Under the pieces are notes generated by a model. The model saw nothing but the letters and a program-made list of their open reading frames with translations. It was not told the DNA's origin and did not search any database. 64,000 nucleotides of DNA from Oscillospiraceae bacterium (GTDB taxonomy: Bacteria > Bacillota > Clostridia > Oscillospirales > Oscillospiraceae): contig JAFRER010000010.1 in assembly GCA_017434755.1 (NCBI GenBank), forward strand, positions 62,001-126,000, written 5' to 3'. The position numbers and the translations under genes are program-made. The number at the start of each line of letters is the position of its first letter. Position 1 is the first letter of the stretch. Positions 41,366-49,713 of this stretch are shown here, piece by piece.

Positions 41366-42670
41366 TCAGTCAGGGTAAAACTCATAGTGGTCCGTGAAGT
41401 TCAGAACCTGAGTTCCCAGGTTGACATATAGTATCTGGATATCGTCCACGCTAAAGGGGAAGTTTGCAGGGAAAGACAGATCAAAAGAGAACGTGTTCCC
41501 GTTCAGAGCATACTTCAGACTATCTGAGGAAATGGCGTTTCCTTTAACAAAATAAGAAACATACGCTGTAAGCTGCTGAAGCGAGGATGTGTCTTCACTC
41601 CCGATTATATCGATTTGGGCGCTGTCAGACATGCCCATAAAGAACATAACGTTCCAGGAAGCGTTGTTGTTTCCGGGAGTCTCTGACATCGGGTATCCGT
41701 AAGGAACTCTGTTATCGGTAAGTTCGACGTGGAGAGTGTTATCCTCTTCGACGAAGACAGCAATCGAACCATAAGTCCATTCTCCGAATGCCAGCCTCCG
41801 GTATTCAGAGGGTTCTTCTGAGTCGACGTCAGATGCAGGGGACTCGGAAAACTCAGTATTATCCGTATCGTCCGTTTCATCGTGTGTTCCCAGCTCAGGT
41901 AATTCAGCCAAATCTTCCGAAGGCACAACGGGAGTATCGGCGATTTGAAGACCAGTCTCTTCGGGGGCCTCATCTGAGATAAGGGAACCGGGATCTTCGT
42001 ATGTCACTGCAGGAAGCTGCGCATTCTGTTCTGAAGCAATAGGCGATGACTTGTTTTTGTTCGTGAGAATGACCGTAAGGATAACTGCACCGGCGATAAT
42101 AAACGCAAAAACCGGGATCAGAGGTTTGATATTGAAGCGTTGAGTCATTTCAGTCTTTGGCGCGGAGTCTGCTATGACCGGAGAAGCATCGGAAGAAGCG
42201 GAGAAATCGGCATAAACCGGGCTTTCACCTCTGCATTTCTGGAGGATCTCCACACGACAAAGTTTCTCAAAGAATTCTTCTCTGCTGGGGTATCTATATG
42301 CCAGAAGTGACATATAGCTGGATATCTGCATTTCCATTCCCGCGCTCATTGCGGTTGGCTCCAGAATGACCGACAGATAATCCAGATTGCGCGACAGGGC
42401 GAAATTGACCTCGCGGCGGCAGTTGTTGGAAAGAACATACTCGGGAGATATGAAAGACAGACAGACTTTGCTTTTTTCGAGATGTGTGGCAATGGATTCG
42501 GGCCATTCGGTACCCGGATCTATACCCTCATCATACCAGAATCTGAATCCGGCATCCTTAAGCATATGGAGCAGGGGAAGGACCTTGTCTGAATCTTTGT
42601 GACTATAGCTAATAAACATATATGGCTCGCTGCCCTCATATGGCCTGATGCGCCGCATGTTCTGATCCAT
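41366..42670 (-). CDS. Membrane-anchored TIR-domain protein
   Basis: A 434-residue protein with an N-terminal TIR domain (residues 16-150: YMFISYSHKDSDKVLPLLHML, WYDEGI, SFISPEYVLSNNCRREVNFA; E87 of the CxxE motif is the likely NADase residue), a Ser/Pro linker, one transmembrane helix (about 184-203: LIPVFAFIIAGAVILTVILT) and a 230-residue extracytoplasmic part, an acidic Ser/Glu/Asp-rich linker followed by a beta-rich domain. TIR domains in bacteria are mostly immune or NAD-cleaving effectors. One facing the cytosol with an outside domain suggests signalling from the surface; the fold of the outer domain is unknown. AGGAGG lies 8 bases before the ATG. It lies next to an integrated-element remnant, so it may be island-borne. 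Confidence 0.85.
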   Translation of the reverse strand: MDQNMRRIRPYEGSEPYMFISYSHKDSDKVLPLLHMLKDAGFRFWYDEGIDPGTEWPESIATHLEKSKVCLSFISPEYVLSNNCRREVNFALSRNLDYLSVILEPTAMSAGMEMQISSYMSLLAYRYPSREEFFEKLCRVEILQKCRGESPVYADFSASSDASPVIADSAPKTEMTQRFNIKPLIPVFAFIIAGAVILTVILTNKNKSSPIASEQNAQLPAVTYEDPGSLISDEAPEETGLQIADTPVVPSEDLAELPELGTHDETDDTDNTEFSESPASDVDSEEPSEYRRLAFGEWTYGSIAVFVEEDNTLHVELTDNRVPYGYPMSETPGNNNASWNVMFFMGMSDSAQIDIIGSEDTSSLQQLTAYVSYFVKGNAISSDSLKYALNGNTFSFDLSFPANFPFSVDDIQILYVNLGTQVLNFTDHYEFYPD

Positions 42671-42718
42671 GGAAACGCCTCCTGAGGAAAAATCGGATAT
42701 TTTTAACCGTTAACTTAT

Positions 42719-42747
42719 ACTGTATCATATGAAGATATGCATTTCAA
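42719..42747 (-). promoter_or_regulatory. Promoter of the TIR gene
   Basis: Minus strand TTGAAA (42742-42747), 17 bases, TACAGT (42719-42724) with a TG extension; about 50 bases before the start codon. Confidence 0.6.
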
Positions 42748-42777
42748 GGATGCTTTCTTGCGTGCAGGCATTCCCTG

Positions 42778-42807
42778 TTGATACGCGCCGCATGTATGTG
42801 ATATAAT
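42778..42807 (+). promoter_or_regulatory. Promoter of the ymdB-nuclease unit
   Basis: TTGATA (42778-42783), 18 bases, TATAAT (42802-42807), about 28 bases before the ATG at 42835; divergent from the TIR promoter. Confidence 0.75.
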
Positions 42808-42834
42808 TTACATAATAGAATCTGGAGGCGTGAC

Positions 42835-43608
42835 ATGAGCGTGAAGATCCTTGCCGTCGGAGATATCTGCGGCGCGCCCGGGCTGGAATTCCTTGAGAAA
42901 AAGCTCAAGGACTGGCGGCGTGAAAACAGTATAGATTTTGTCGTGGTAAACGGCGAGAACGCGAATGTCGTGGGCGTGACGCCGAAGCAGTGCGACGCCA
43001 TCCTGCGCGCCGGGGCCGACGTGATTACGCTCGGAAACCACACCTGGACGCGTACGGAGCTCCAGCCGTATCTGGCAGAGAGGCGAAGAGTTCTGCGCCC
43101 GGCCAATTACGGGCCCCAGTGCCCCGGAAGAGGCATGGGAGTCTATAAGACAGAGTTCGGCGATGTCTGTGTCATCAATCTGCTGGGCCGCTTCACGCTC
43201 GACAACAATACGGACAACCCGTTCGTCATAGCTGACAGCATGGCGGAAGAGATCAAGGAAAAGATCGTCCTCGTGGATTTTCACGCCGAGGGGACGAGCG
43301 AAAAGCGGGCGATGGGCTACATGCTCGCGGGCAGGGTGAGTGCGGTCTGGGGAACGCATACGCATGTGCAGACCTCGGATGCCTGCGTCCTCGAGGGGGG
43401 CACCGGGTATATCACCGATCTGGGGATGACAGGAGCTGCGGAGTCCGTGCTCGGCATCGATATAGACCAGAGCATCGGAAAGTTCATGGGCGATCCCCCG
43501 AGACGGTATGAGTCGGGCAAGGGTGCCTGTGTTCTGGAGGGCTGCCTGTTCGAAATAGACCCGGAGAGCGGGAAGTGCTTGAAAGCGGAAGCGGTAAGAC
43601 TGAGATGA
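42835..43608 (+). CDS. ymdB: YmdB-type metallophosphoesterase
   Basis: A 257-residue protein of the TIGR00282/YmdB family with all its motifs: GDICGAPG at the start, VVNGEN, GNHTW, FHAEGTSEKRAMGY and GTHTHVQTSDA. In Bacillus YmdB cleaves 2',3'-cyclic nucleotides and controls biofilm and motility; in that genus it lies next to rny, which is not seen here. The active site binds two iron or similar metals. TGGAGGCG lies 8 bases upstream. Its stop overlaps the next gene as ATGA. Confidence 0.95.
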   Translation: MSVKILAVGDICGAPGLEFLEKKLKDWRRENSIDFVVVNGENANVVGVTPKQCDAILRAGADVITLGNHTWTRTELQPYLAERRRVLRPANYGPQCPGRGMGVYKTEFGDVCVINLLGRFTLDNNTDNPFVIADSMAEEIKEKIVLVDFHAEGTSEKRAMGYMLAGRVSAVWGTHTHVQTSDACVLEGGTGYITDLGMTGAAESVLGIDIDQSIGKFMGDPPRRYESGKGACVLEGCLFEIDPESGKCLKAEAVRLR

Positions 43609-44708
43609 GCAAACTGAAGATCCTGCATGCGGCGGATTTTCATCTGGATACACCGTTTGAAGGTCTGCCTGAAGAAAAAACAAGACAGAGAAGGACAGAG
43701 CAGCGGATGCTGCTGCTGTCCCTGGCGGAGCTTGCCCGCAGCGAGAGAGTCGATCTGATCCTGTTGCCGGGCGATCTGGTGGACGGAGAAAAGGTCTTTT
43801 TCGAGACCGAGAACGCGATGGCCAGGGCTTTCGGAAGCGTCGCCTGCCCCGTGGTAATCGCCCCGGGAAACCACGACTGCTTTACGCAGAACAGCATCTA
43901 TTCCCGGGCGAAACTGCCGGATAACGTATACATCTTCAGAAAGAATGAGATAGAGTGCCTCGAATTCGACGAGATCGGGGCCAGAGTCTTCGGCGCGGCT
44001 TTTACGGACCGCTATTCGAGGCCGCTCCTTGAAAGCTTTCATGCCGAAAGATACCCAGGGACGCTGAATCTGCTTTGCCTCCACGGGGAAGTTGACGTCC
44101 GGGAAAGCAGATACGATCCTGTGAGTTCCAGGCAGCTTGCGGAAAGCGGGATCGATTATGCGGCGTTCGGCCATATCCACAAGGGCTCGGAACTGCTGAA
44201 AGCCGGAAATACTACTTATGCCTGGCCCGGCTGCCCAGAGGGGCGCGGTTTCGATGAGACCGGGGCGCGCTTCGTGAACATCATCGAAATAGACCGGGAC
44301 AGCCGGGAGGTCTCTCTGCGGAAGGCTTCGATCGCCCGCAGAAGATATGAGATCCTGGATGTAGATATCAGCGGAGCGGAACCGATCCTTGCGATCCATT
44401 CCAAGCTCCCCGACGATACCCAGAACGATATATACAGAATAGTCCTGAAAGGTGAGACGGACGGTTCCGCAGATGCAGCCATGCTCCGGAACAGTCTTGA
44501 GGGCCTGTTCTTCCATCTGCAGATTCGGGATGAGACCGTGCTTGCACGCGACATCTGGGAAAAGGCGGGAAGCGATAGCCTGAGAGGGCTCTTTCTTGCG
44601 CGCATGAGGGAGCTCTATGATTCCGCCGCAAATGAGGAAGAGCGCTCCAGAACAGAACAGGCGGCAAGATGGGGACTTGCGGCTCTGGACAATAGGGAGG
44701 GGGTTTGA
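43605..44708 (+). CDS. SbcD/YhaO-like DNA exonuclease subunit
   Basis: A 367-residue calcineurin-like phosphoesterase of the SbcD/YhaO group: AADFHLDTPF, PGDLVDGE, APGNHDCF, CLHGEV and FGHIHKGSEL supply the two-metal site. The C-terminal half is the smaller capping domain that contacts the ATPase. It is encoded just ahead of a YhaN/SbcC-like ATPase and overlaps ymdB by four bases. It probably acts in double-strand end processing, like Mre11; YhaO/YhaN function in B. subtilis is less well defined. The ATG at 43605 is chosen because it begins the conserved domain. Confidence 0.88.
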   Translation: MSKLKILHAADFHLDTPFEGLPEEKTRQRRTEQRMLLLSLAELARSERVDLILLPGDLVDGEKVFFETENAMARAFGSVACPVVIAPGNHDCFTQNSIYSRAKLPDNVYIFRKNEIECLEFDEIGARVFGAAFTDRYSRPLLESFHAERYPGTLNLLCLHGEVDVRESRYDPVSSRQLAESGIDYAAFGHIHKGSELLKAGNTTYAWPGCPEGRGFDETGARFVNIIEIDRDSREVSLRKASIARRRYEILDVDISGAEPILAIHSKLPDDTQNDIYRIVLKGETDGSADAAMLRNSLEGLFFHLQIRDETVLARDIWEKAGSDSLRGLFLARMRELYDSAANEEERSRTEQAARWGLAALDNREGV

Positions 44709-44712
44709 CCGC

Positions 44713-46623
44713 ATGAGGATACGATCGGCTACAGCCTCCTTCGGCAAGCTCGAAAACGAGACGCTCCGGTTCCATGAGGGCCTGAACGTCATACATGCCC
44801 CGAACGAGAGCGGCAAATCCACCTGGTGCGCTTTCATCCGGGCGATGCTCTACGGCATAGACACGTCCGAAAGAGCAAAAAAGGGATTCCTTCCCGACAA
44901 GCAGAAATACGCCCCCTGGTCCGGCGCTCCGATGGAAGGGCAGATGGATGTCATCGCCGACGGCTGCGACATCACTATCATGCGGACCACGAGGCTTCCG
45001 AATGCTCCGATGCAGGACTTCAAGGCGGTATATACCGGCACCGCCGACGAGGTGGAGGGGCTCACAGGGAGCAATGCCGGCGAGATGCTCACCGGCGTAT
45101 CCAAAGAGGTGTTCCGGAGGAGCGCCTTCATCGGGCAAGGCGCCGTCGCCGTCACGGGCGGTCCGGAGCTTGAAAAGAGGATCAACGCCATTGTCTCCAC
45201 CGGTGAAGAAGAGACCAGCTTTTCCGAGGCCGACGAAAGGCTGAAGGCCTGGCTCCGGAAAAGGCGCAGCAATCGGAACGGTGAGCTCCCGGAGATAGAG
45301 GCGAAGCTCGACGAGGCAAACCGGGAACTCGAAGAGGCCCGTGAGGGCGCCCGGCAGATCGGGGAACTCGAAGAAGCGCTCAAAGAATATGAGAAAGAGT
45401 GCGGCAGACTTGAGGCGGAGGTTGCCGAGGCAAGAAAGCAGCAGAGAAAGACGGCTCTCGAAAAGCTGGATCAGAGCGACAGGGAGCTTGAAGCAAAACG
45501 GAAGAACTATGAGGAACTCTCTGCGGCGTATTCCGGAAAGCGCGAGGCTCTCCGGAACAGCAGGCTCGGCATGATCAGCGCGGAGGATGCGGCGGAAAAA
45601 ACGTCGGAGGATGCGGAGCGATATGCGGATCTCGCAGACCGGGCCGAAGCGGCAAAAGGAGCTTCCCCGCTGCTGTTCATAGTGTGTCTGGTCGTTGCGG
45701 CGGCACTTGCGGCCGTATATGCCGCAAAGCATATCCTGATCCTGATCATCGCGGCCGGGGTCGTGTGTCTGCTGGGCATATGGGCGGCGCTGAGCTACAT
45801 CAACCGCAGGAACAGTTCCCGCGAGACCGAGGAGGAAAAACGGCAGATACTGCGAAAGTATTCCGTCTCGGATCCCGAGGAGATTCGAAAGATAGCGGAG
45901 GAGCACGCGAGGATCGTTTCCGAGCTGAAAGAGGCAGAGAGAAGACTGAGATCCGCCGGGGAGGATTACAACGGCTCAAGACTGGCGCAGGCTGAAATCC
46001 GGAAGAGAGCGATCGACGCGCTGGACTTTTCCGCCGAAGGTGTGGGAGAGGCGTCCGCGCTTACGGATCTGCTCCGGGCGGCAAGAGAGAAGAAAGCCGC
46101 TGCGGAACGCGACCTTGCCCGGCTCAGAGGAAGACTCGAGCACATCGGGGACAGCGTTGTCATAGAAAGCAGCATCGCTTATCTGGAAGACAGGTACGAG
46201 ACCGTGAGCGGAGAGTATGACGCCATCGAACTAGCGGAAAAGGTTCTCCGGGAAGCTGATCAGGAGATACAGAACCGGTTTTCGCCCCGGCTCGGTGAGC
46301 TGGCCGCGGAATACATGTCCGTCCTTACGGGCGGAAAGTACGATTCGGTCATGATATCCAAAGATTTTTCCGCCATGGCGAAGGAAAGCGGAGGCAGCAT
46401 CGCGAGAGGCTCCGAGTATCTTAGTGCGGGAACGCTCGATCTGCTGTATCTTGCGGTAAGGCTCGCGGTCTGTGAGCTTGCGCTCCCCGAAGGGGAGAAC
46501 TGTCCGCTGATCATAGACGACGCCCTTGTCAATCTCGATGAAGAGCGGACGGCAAAGGCGATGGAGCTGCTGGGGGAGATAGCGAGGAGCCGGCAGGTGA
46601 TCCTGTTCTCCTGCAGGGAATGA
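44713..46623 (+). CDS. YhaN/SbcC-like AAA ATPase with membrane segment
   Basis: The 636-residue protein has the Rad50/SbcC-type ATPase halves: Walker A HAPNESGKST (residues 28-37), a coiled coil, a pair of hydrophobic helices in the middle (about 318-360: ASPLLFIVCLVVAAALAAVY and ILILIIAAGVVCLLGIWAAL), a second coiled coil, then signature YLSAGTLDLLYLAVRLA and Walker B LIIDDALVNLDEE. The membrane pair inside the coiled coil is the hallmark of YhaN and its relatives, in contrast to the zinc hook of Rad50. The N-terminus is placed at 44713, 4 bases after the previous stop, with GGAGGGGG upstream. Partner of the preceding nuclease. Confidence 0.88.
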   Translation: MRIRSATASFGKLENETLRFHEGLNVIHAPNESGKSTWCAFIRAMLYGIDTSERAKKGFLPDKQKYAPWSGAPMEGQMDVIADGCDITIMRTTRLPNAPMQDFKAVYTGTADEVEGLTGSNAGEMLTGVSKEVFRRSAFIGQGAVAVTGGPELEKRINAIVSTGEEETSFSEADERLKAWLRKRRSNRNGELPEIEAKLDEANRELEEAREGARQIGELEEALKEYEKECGRLEAEVAEARKQQRKTALEKLDQSDRELEAKRKNYEELSAAYSGKREALRNSRLGMISAEDAAEKTSEDAERYADLADRAEAAKGASPLLFIVCLVVAAALAAVYAAKHILILIIAAGVVCLLGIWAALSYINRRNSSRETEEEKRQILRKYSVSDPEEIRKIAEEHARIVSELKEAERRLRSAGEDYNGSRLAQAEIRKRAIDALDFSAEGVGEASALTDLLRAAREKKAAAERDLARLRGRLEHIGDSVVIESSIAYLEDRYETVSGEYDAIELAEKVLREADQEIQNRFSPRLGELAAEYMSVLTGGKYDSVMISKDFSAMAKESGGSIARGSEYLSAGTLDLLYLAVRLAVCELALPEGENCPLIIDDALVNLDEERTAKAMELLGEIARSRQVILFSCRE

Positions 46624-46637
46624 AGCAGATAAAACAC

Positions 46638-46675
46638 AGCAGCCCGCGGCTTTTACCTGCCGCGGGCTGCTTTTA
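46638..46675. terminator. Terminator between YhaN-like gene and dCMP deaminase gene
   Basis: AGCAGCCCGCGGC (46638-46650) pairs perfectly with GCCGCGGGCTGCT (46659-46671), then TTT. Lies between convergent genes. Confidence 0.85.
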
Positions 46676-46698
46676 ACAGCGCAGTTGGGGAGCGGGGA

Positions 46699-47181
46699 TC
46701 AGAGCATAAAGATGGAGTCGTCGTTCTCGATCCAGTCACTTACGGGGATGGTCCTGTATTCGGTCTTGCCGGTGCGGATGACAATCTTGTCAATGCCGGC
46801 GTTGATGATCTGTCTCTTGCACATGGTGCAGGACATGGCGTCCTTCAGCAGTTCGTTTGTTTTCGCATCCCTGCCGACAAGGTAGATCGTCGCTCCGATC
46901 ATATCCCTTCTGGAGGCGGAGATGATAGCGTTCGCTTCCGCATGCACGCTGCGGCAGAGCTCATAGCGCTCACCGGACGGGATGTGCAGTTTTTCTCTGG
47001 TGCACTCGCCGATATCAGAGCAGTTGCGCCGGCCTCTTGGCGCACCATTGTATCCGGTGGAGATGATCTCGTCGTTCCGGACGATTATCGCCCCGTACTT
47101 GCGCCGCAGGCATGTGGACCGCTCAAGAACGGCGTCCGCGATGTCAAGGTAGTAGTTCTGCTTGCTTGTTCTGTTATCCAT
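46699..47181 (-). CDS. Deoxycytidylate deaminase (ComEB-like)
   Basis: A 160-residue zinc deaminase: SVHAEANAI (zinc His and catalytic Glu), SCTMCKRQI (two zinc Cys), GAIIVRNDEIISTGYNGAPRGRRNC (allosteric/extra metal region). Converts dCMP to dUMP for thymidylate synthesis. Start MDNRTSK at 47181 is preferred to MEMDN at 47187, because GGGGG lies 7 bases from the former and touches the latter. It is divergent from queH. In Firmicutes it may sit near competence genes; here it does not. Confidence 0.92.
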   Translation of the reverse strand: MDNRTSKQNYYLDIADAVLERSTCLRRKYGAIIVRNDEIISTGYNGAPRGRRNCSDIGECTREKLHIPSGERYELCRSVHAEANAIISASRRDMIGATIYLVGRDAKTNELLKDAMSCTMCKRQIINAGIDKIVIRTGKTEYRTIPVSDWIENDDSIFML

Positions 47182-47287
47182 TTCCATTCCCCCGCTGATC
47201 AGATTTCATTCAATACTATACATTACAGGCAGACCAAAAAGCAACATGTTATGGAAAAAACGGAGAGGATATGTTATAGTCTTTCCC

Positions 47288-47917
47288 ATGAACAAGAGAA
47301 ACTACTCGGCCGAGATGGATAAGATCGCCGGATCGATCGGTGAGAAAAGGCCGTCCGTTCTGCTCCACAGCTGCTGCGGACCCTGCTCCTCCTCGGTGCT
47401 GGAGCGGCTCACAGCCGATTTCGACGTCACGATCCTCTGGTATAACCCCAATCTCTATCCGGAAGCGGAATACGGGAAAAGGCTTGATGCGCTGCTTGAG
47501 CTCCTTGAAAAAAACGGCATGAAAGACAGGGTGCATGTTCTTGTCGAACCCTGGAGAAGCGAGGAGTACCGGGAGAGAATCAAAGGAATGGAAAAAGAGC
47601 CCGAGGGCGGAAAGCGCTGTGAGCAGTGCTTCCTTCTGAGGCTTTCGGTGACCGCGCGGACAGCCGCCGAAAAGGGCTTTGATTTTTTCTGTACCACGCT
47701 CACGGTATCCAGATATAAAAATGCTCCGCTGATCAACGAGCTTGGAGAGGCAGCAGGCAGAGAAGCCGGCGTGAAATGGCTCCCGTCGGATTTCAAGAAG
47801 CAGGGCGGAGAGCAGCGGTCACAGGAGCTCAGCCGGGAATACGGGATTTACAGACAGGATTACTGCGGCTGCGAGTTTTCGCTCAAGGCTCGCAAAGAGC
47901 ACGATCCGAACGAATAA
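47288..47917 (+). CDS. queH: Epoxyqueuosine reductase QueH
   Basis: Last step of queuosine formation in tRNA: reduces epoxyqueuosine. The 209-residue QueH (formerly DUF208) has the metal-binding cysteines HSCCGPCSS (near 27-33), RCEQCFLLR and YCGCEFS, for an [4Fe-4S]-plus-metal centre. The start codon is uncertain: ATG 47288 begins the conserved part but has no close ribosome binding site, and an in-frame ATG lies at 47246. A -10-like TATAGT just before suggests a very short leader. The next gene is QueT under a preQ1-like riboswitch, so queuosine functions are adjacent. Confidence 0.9.
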   Translation: MNKRNYSAEMDKIAGSIGEKRPSVLLHSCCGPCSSSVLERLTADFDVTILWYNPNLYPEAEYGKRLDALLELLEKNGMKDRVHVLVEPWRSEEYRERIKGMEKEPEGGKRCEQCFLLRLSVTARTAAEKGFDFFCTTLTVSRYKNAPLINELGEAAGREAGVKWLPSDFKKQGGEQRSQELSREYGIYRQDYCGCEFSLKARKEHDPNE

Positions 47918-47928
47918 CAAGTGAAAAA

Positions 47929-48043
47929 CCGCAGGTTTCCACACCCTGCGCGGGCGGAACGGCCCGGATAAAAAATGGCGTCAGGGTTCTGTCTGCTGTT
48001 TTCATGCCTCCGTTTCGCCGACAATAAAAACCGGAGGCATGAA
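47929..48043 (+). ncRNA. preQ1 riboswitch (preQ1-III-like)
   Basis: Stem P1 is CGCAGG (47930-47935) with CCTGCG (47945-47950); its loop TTTCCACAC contains CCA (47939-47941) that can pair with TGG (47976-47978) after the conserved A-run (47970-47975), forming the preQ1 pseudoknot. A GC-rich hairpin, CGGGC (47951-47955) with GCCCG (47962-47966), is inserted between P1 and the A-run, which fits the larger preQ1-III class described in Ruminococcaceae before queT. The output is an extended helix TTCATGCCTCCG (48001-48012) with CGGAGGCATGAA (48032-48043), which covers the ribosome binding site and start of queT, so control is probably translational. Confidence 0.82.
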
Positions 48044-48633
48044 TGAACACATACCGTTTCACCGTCAAAAAATTGGCTTTGGGCGCCATTGTCGGCGCGG
48101 CGTATGCTGCACTGACCCTGCTCCTTGCGCCAATCTCTTTCCCTGCGGTTCAGTTCCGCATTTCGGAAGTGTTGTGCATACTGCCATATTTCTTCCCCTG
48201 CACGGCACCGGGACTGTTTATCGGCTGCATTATCGCCAATCTTCTCAGCCCGCTCGGCGTTAGTATATTTGACGTTGTGTTCGGTTCTCTCGCGACTCTG
48301 GGAGCCGCGTGGATGACCGTTCTGATTGGGAAAAAAGAGCACACACTGGGCAATCAGATCCTGGCCTGCCTTATGCCGGTGCTTTTCAACGCTTTCATTG
48401 TCGGCGCCGTGCTGACCTGGGCCTATAAAGAGCGCTTTGTTCCGGATAACGCCTGGTTATCCTATCTGCTGAATATCCTGTCTGTCGGTTTTGGTGAGCT
48501 GGTGGTGCTGTTCGTCCTAGGACTGCCGCTGATGCGCTGGCTGCCGAAACAGCCGTTCTTCCAGAAACAGATAGAAGAGTTCGGAGAAGAAAAACCGCTC
48601 GTCCGGACGACTGAAAAAGGAGAATCGTCATGA
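48043..48633 (+). CDS. queT: QueT family ECF transporter substrate-binding membrane protein
   Basis: A 196-residue S-component of an energy-coupling factor transporter with about five or six helices. The N-terminus RFTVKKLALGAIVGAAYAALTLLLAPISFPAVQFRISE carries the conserved A/S-x-x-A helix face that docks on EcfT (only part quoted). QueT takes up queuosine precursors such as preQ0/preQ1. It lies behind a preQ1-type riboswitch and 125 bases after queH. GGAGG lies 5 bases before the ATG at 48043 (the ATG at 48039 is out of frame). Its stop overlaps galU. Confidence 0.9.
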   Translation: MNTYRFTVKKLALGAIVGAAYAALTLLLAPISFPAVQFRISEVLCILPYFFPCTAPGLFIGCIIANLLSPLGVSIFDVVFGSLATLGAAWMTVLIGKKEHTLGNQILACLMPVLFNAFIVGAVLTWAYKERFVPDNAWLSYLLNILSVGFGELVVLFVLGLPLMRWLPKQPFFQKQIEEFGEEKPLVRTTEKGESS

Positions 48634-49508
48634 AAGTAAGAAAAGCCATTATCCCGGCTGCAGGACTTGGAACGAGGCTGTTGCCCAACACAAAAAGCAT
48701 CCCGAAGGAGATGCTGCCACTGGTGGACAAGCCGGTCATCCAGTATATCGTGGAAGAGGCTGTATCCGCCGGTGTTGAACAGATCCTGATCATCACTAAC
48801 CGCGGGAAGACAGCCATCGAGGATTACTTCGACTATGCGCCAGACCTGGAGGAGAGACTGCTCGCGGACGGAAAGAAAAAGGACGCGGAGATCGTCCATT
48901 CCGTGGCGGATATGGCGGATGTGCTGTTCATGCGTCAGAAAGAGACCAAAGGCCTCGGCCACGCTGTCTGGCGCGCGCGGAGTTTTGTGGGCGACGAGCC
49001 GTTCGCCGTCCTTCTCGGCGATGATATCATGCTCGGCAGGAAACCTGTTCTGAAGCAGCTCGTTGAAGCCGCCGAAGCGAACGAATGCAGTGCGGTGGCC
49101 ATCCATGAGGTCCCGAATGAGCTGATCGTGAAATACTCCTCGGTCAAGCTTGAGGAAAAGCTTTCCGAGAGGGTGTACAGGATCAGCGACATGAACGAGA
49201 AGCCGACGCTTGAAGAGAAATTCTCAAGCTATGCCATTCTCGGACGATATGTTCTTACTCCGGCCGTCTTTGATATCCTCGGCAGAACGCCTCCCGGCCG
49301 CAACAACGAGATCCAGCTCACGGACGGCATGAAGGAACTGGTAAGACAGGAGAAAATGTGCGGAGTCGACTTTGAGGGCAGGCGCTACGATACCGGGAAC
49401 CTCAAAGGGTATCTCGAAGCGATCATTGATTTCGCGCTCCAGAACGAAGAGGCAGGCGACTGGCTCAAAGAGTTCATTAAGGCAAAGGCGGCCTCTTTCG
49501 GGGATTGA
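48630..49508 (+). CDS. galU: UTP-glucose-1-phosphate uridylyltransferase
   Basis: Makes UDP-glucose for cell-envelope glycolipids and polysaccharides. The 292-residue product begins KAIIPAAGLGTRLLPNTKSIPKEMLP, with the nucleotide-binding G-x-G-T-R and Lys; the UDP-glucose-binding region EVPNELIVKYSSVKL and the C-terminal DTGNLKGYLEAIIDFAL follow. It starts inside the queT stop (ATGA), so its translation may follow QueT, a link without obvious metabolic sense. A consensus promoter for the next gene overlaps its stop. Confidence 0.96.
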   Translation: MKVRKAIIPAAGLGTRLLPNTKSIPKEMLPLVDKPVIQYIVEEAVSAGVEQILIITNRGKTAIEDYFDYAPDLEERLLADGKKKDAEIVHSVADMADVLFMRQKETKGLGHAVWRARSFVGDEPFAVLLGDDIMLGRKPVLKQLVEAAEANECSAVAIHEVPNELIVKYSSVKLEEKLSERVYRISDMNEKPTLEEKFSSYAILGRYVLTPAVFDILGRTPPGRNNEIQLTDGMKELVRQEKMCGVDFEGRRYDTGNLKGYLEAIIDFALQNEEAGDWLKEFIKAKAASFGD

Positions 49509-49533
49509 CAAGACAGTCCGGCGGGACTATAAT
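49505..49533 (+). promoter_or_regulatory. Consensus sigma-A promoter of the thiT unit
   Basis: TTGACA (49505-49510), 17-base spacer, TATAAT (49528-49533): a perfect match to consensus. The -35 overlaps the galU stop codon. Confidence 0.93.
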
Positions 49534-49549
49534 CCAGTTGAAAAGTGAA

Positions 49550-49645
49550 TAAAGGGGTGCTGGGTTTTCCCGGCTGAGACGGAGCGAATCGAAGCTCCGG
49601 TACCCTCAGACCTGATCCGGATAATGCCGGCGTAGGAAAAGAAGA
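49550..49645 (+). ncRNA. TPP riboswitch
   Basis: Contains the conserved GGGGTGC...GGCTGAGA (49554-49578) and ACCTGATCCGGATAATGCCGGCGTAGG (about 49610-49636, motif given in part) of the Thi-box aptamer, with the P3/P4 arms between (GGAGCGAATCGAAGCTCC). It lies between a consensus promoter and a terminator hairpin in front of thiT, so thiamine pyrophosphate should terminate the transcript. Confidence 0.95.
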
Positions 49646-49654
49646 ATGTATTAA

Positions 49655-49693
49655 TCGGCAGGTCCGTTTTCCCGGATCTGCCGTTTTATTTTT
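49655..49693 (+). terminator. TPP-controlled terminator before thiT
   Basis: CGGCAGGTCCG (49656-49666) pairs with CGGATCTGCCG (49673-49683; G-U pair included), followed by TTTTATTTTT. Position relative to the aptamer makes it the expression platform. Confidence 0.9.
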
Positions 49694-49713
49694 GAAAACC
49701 GGAGGACGAAAAC

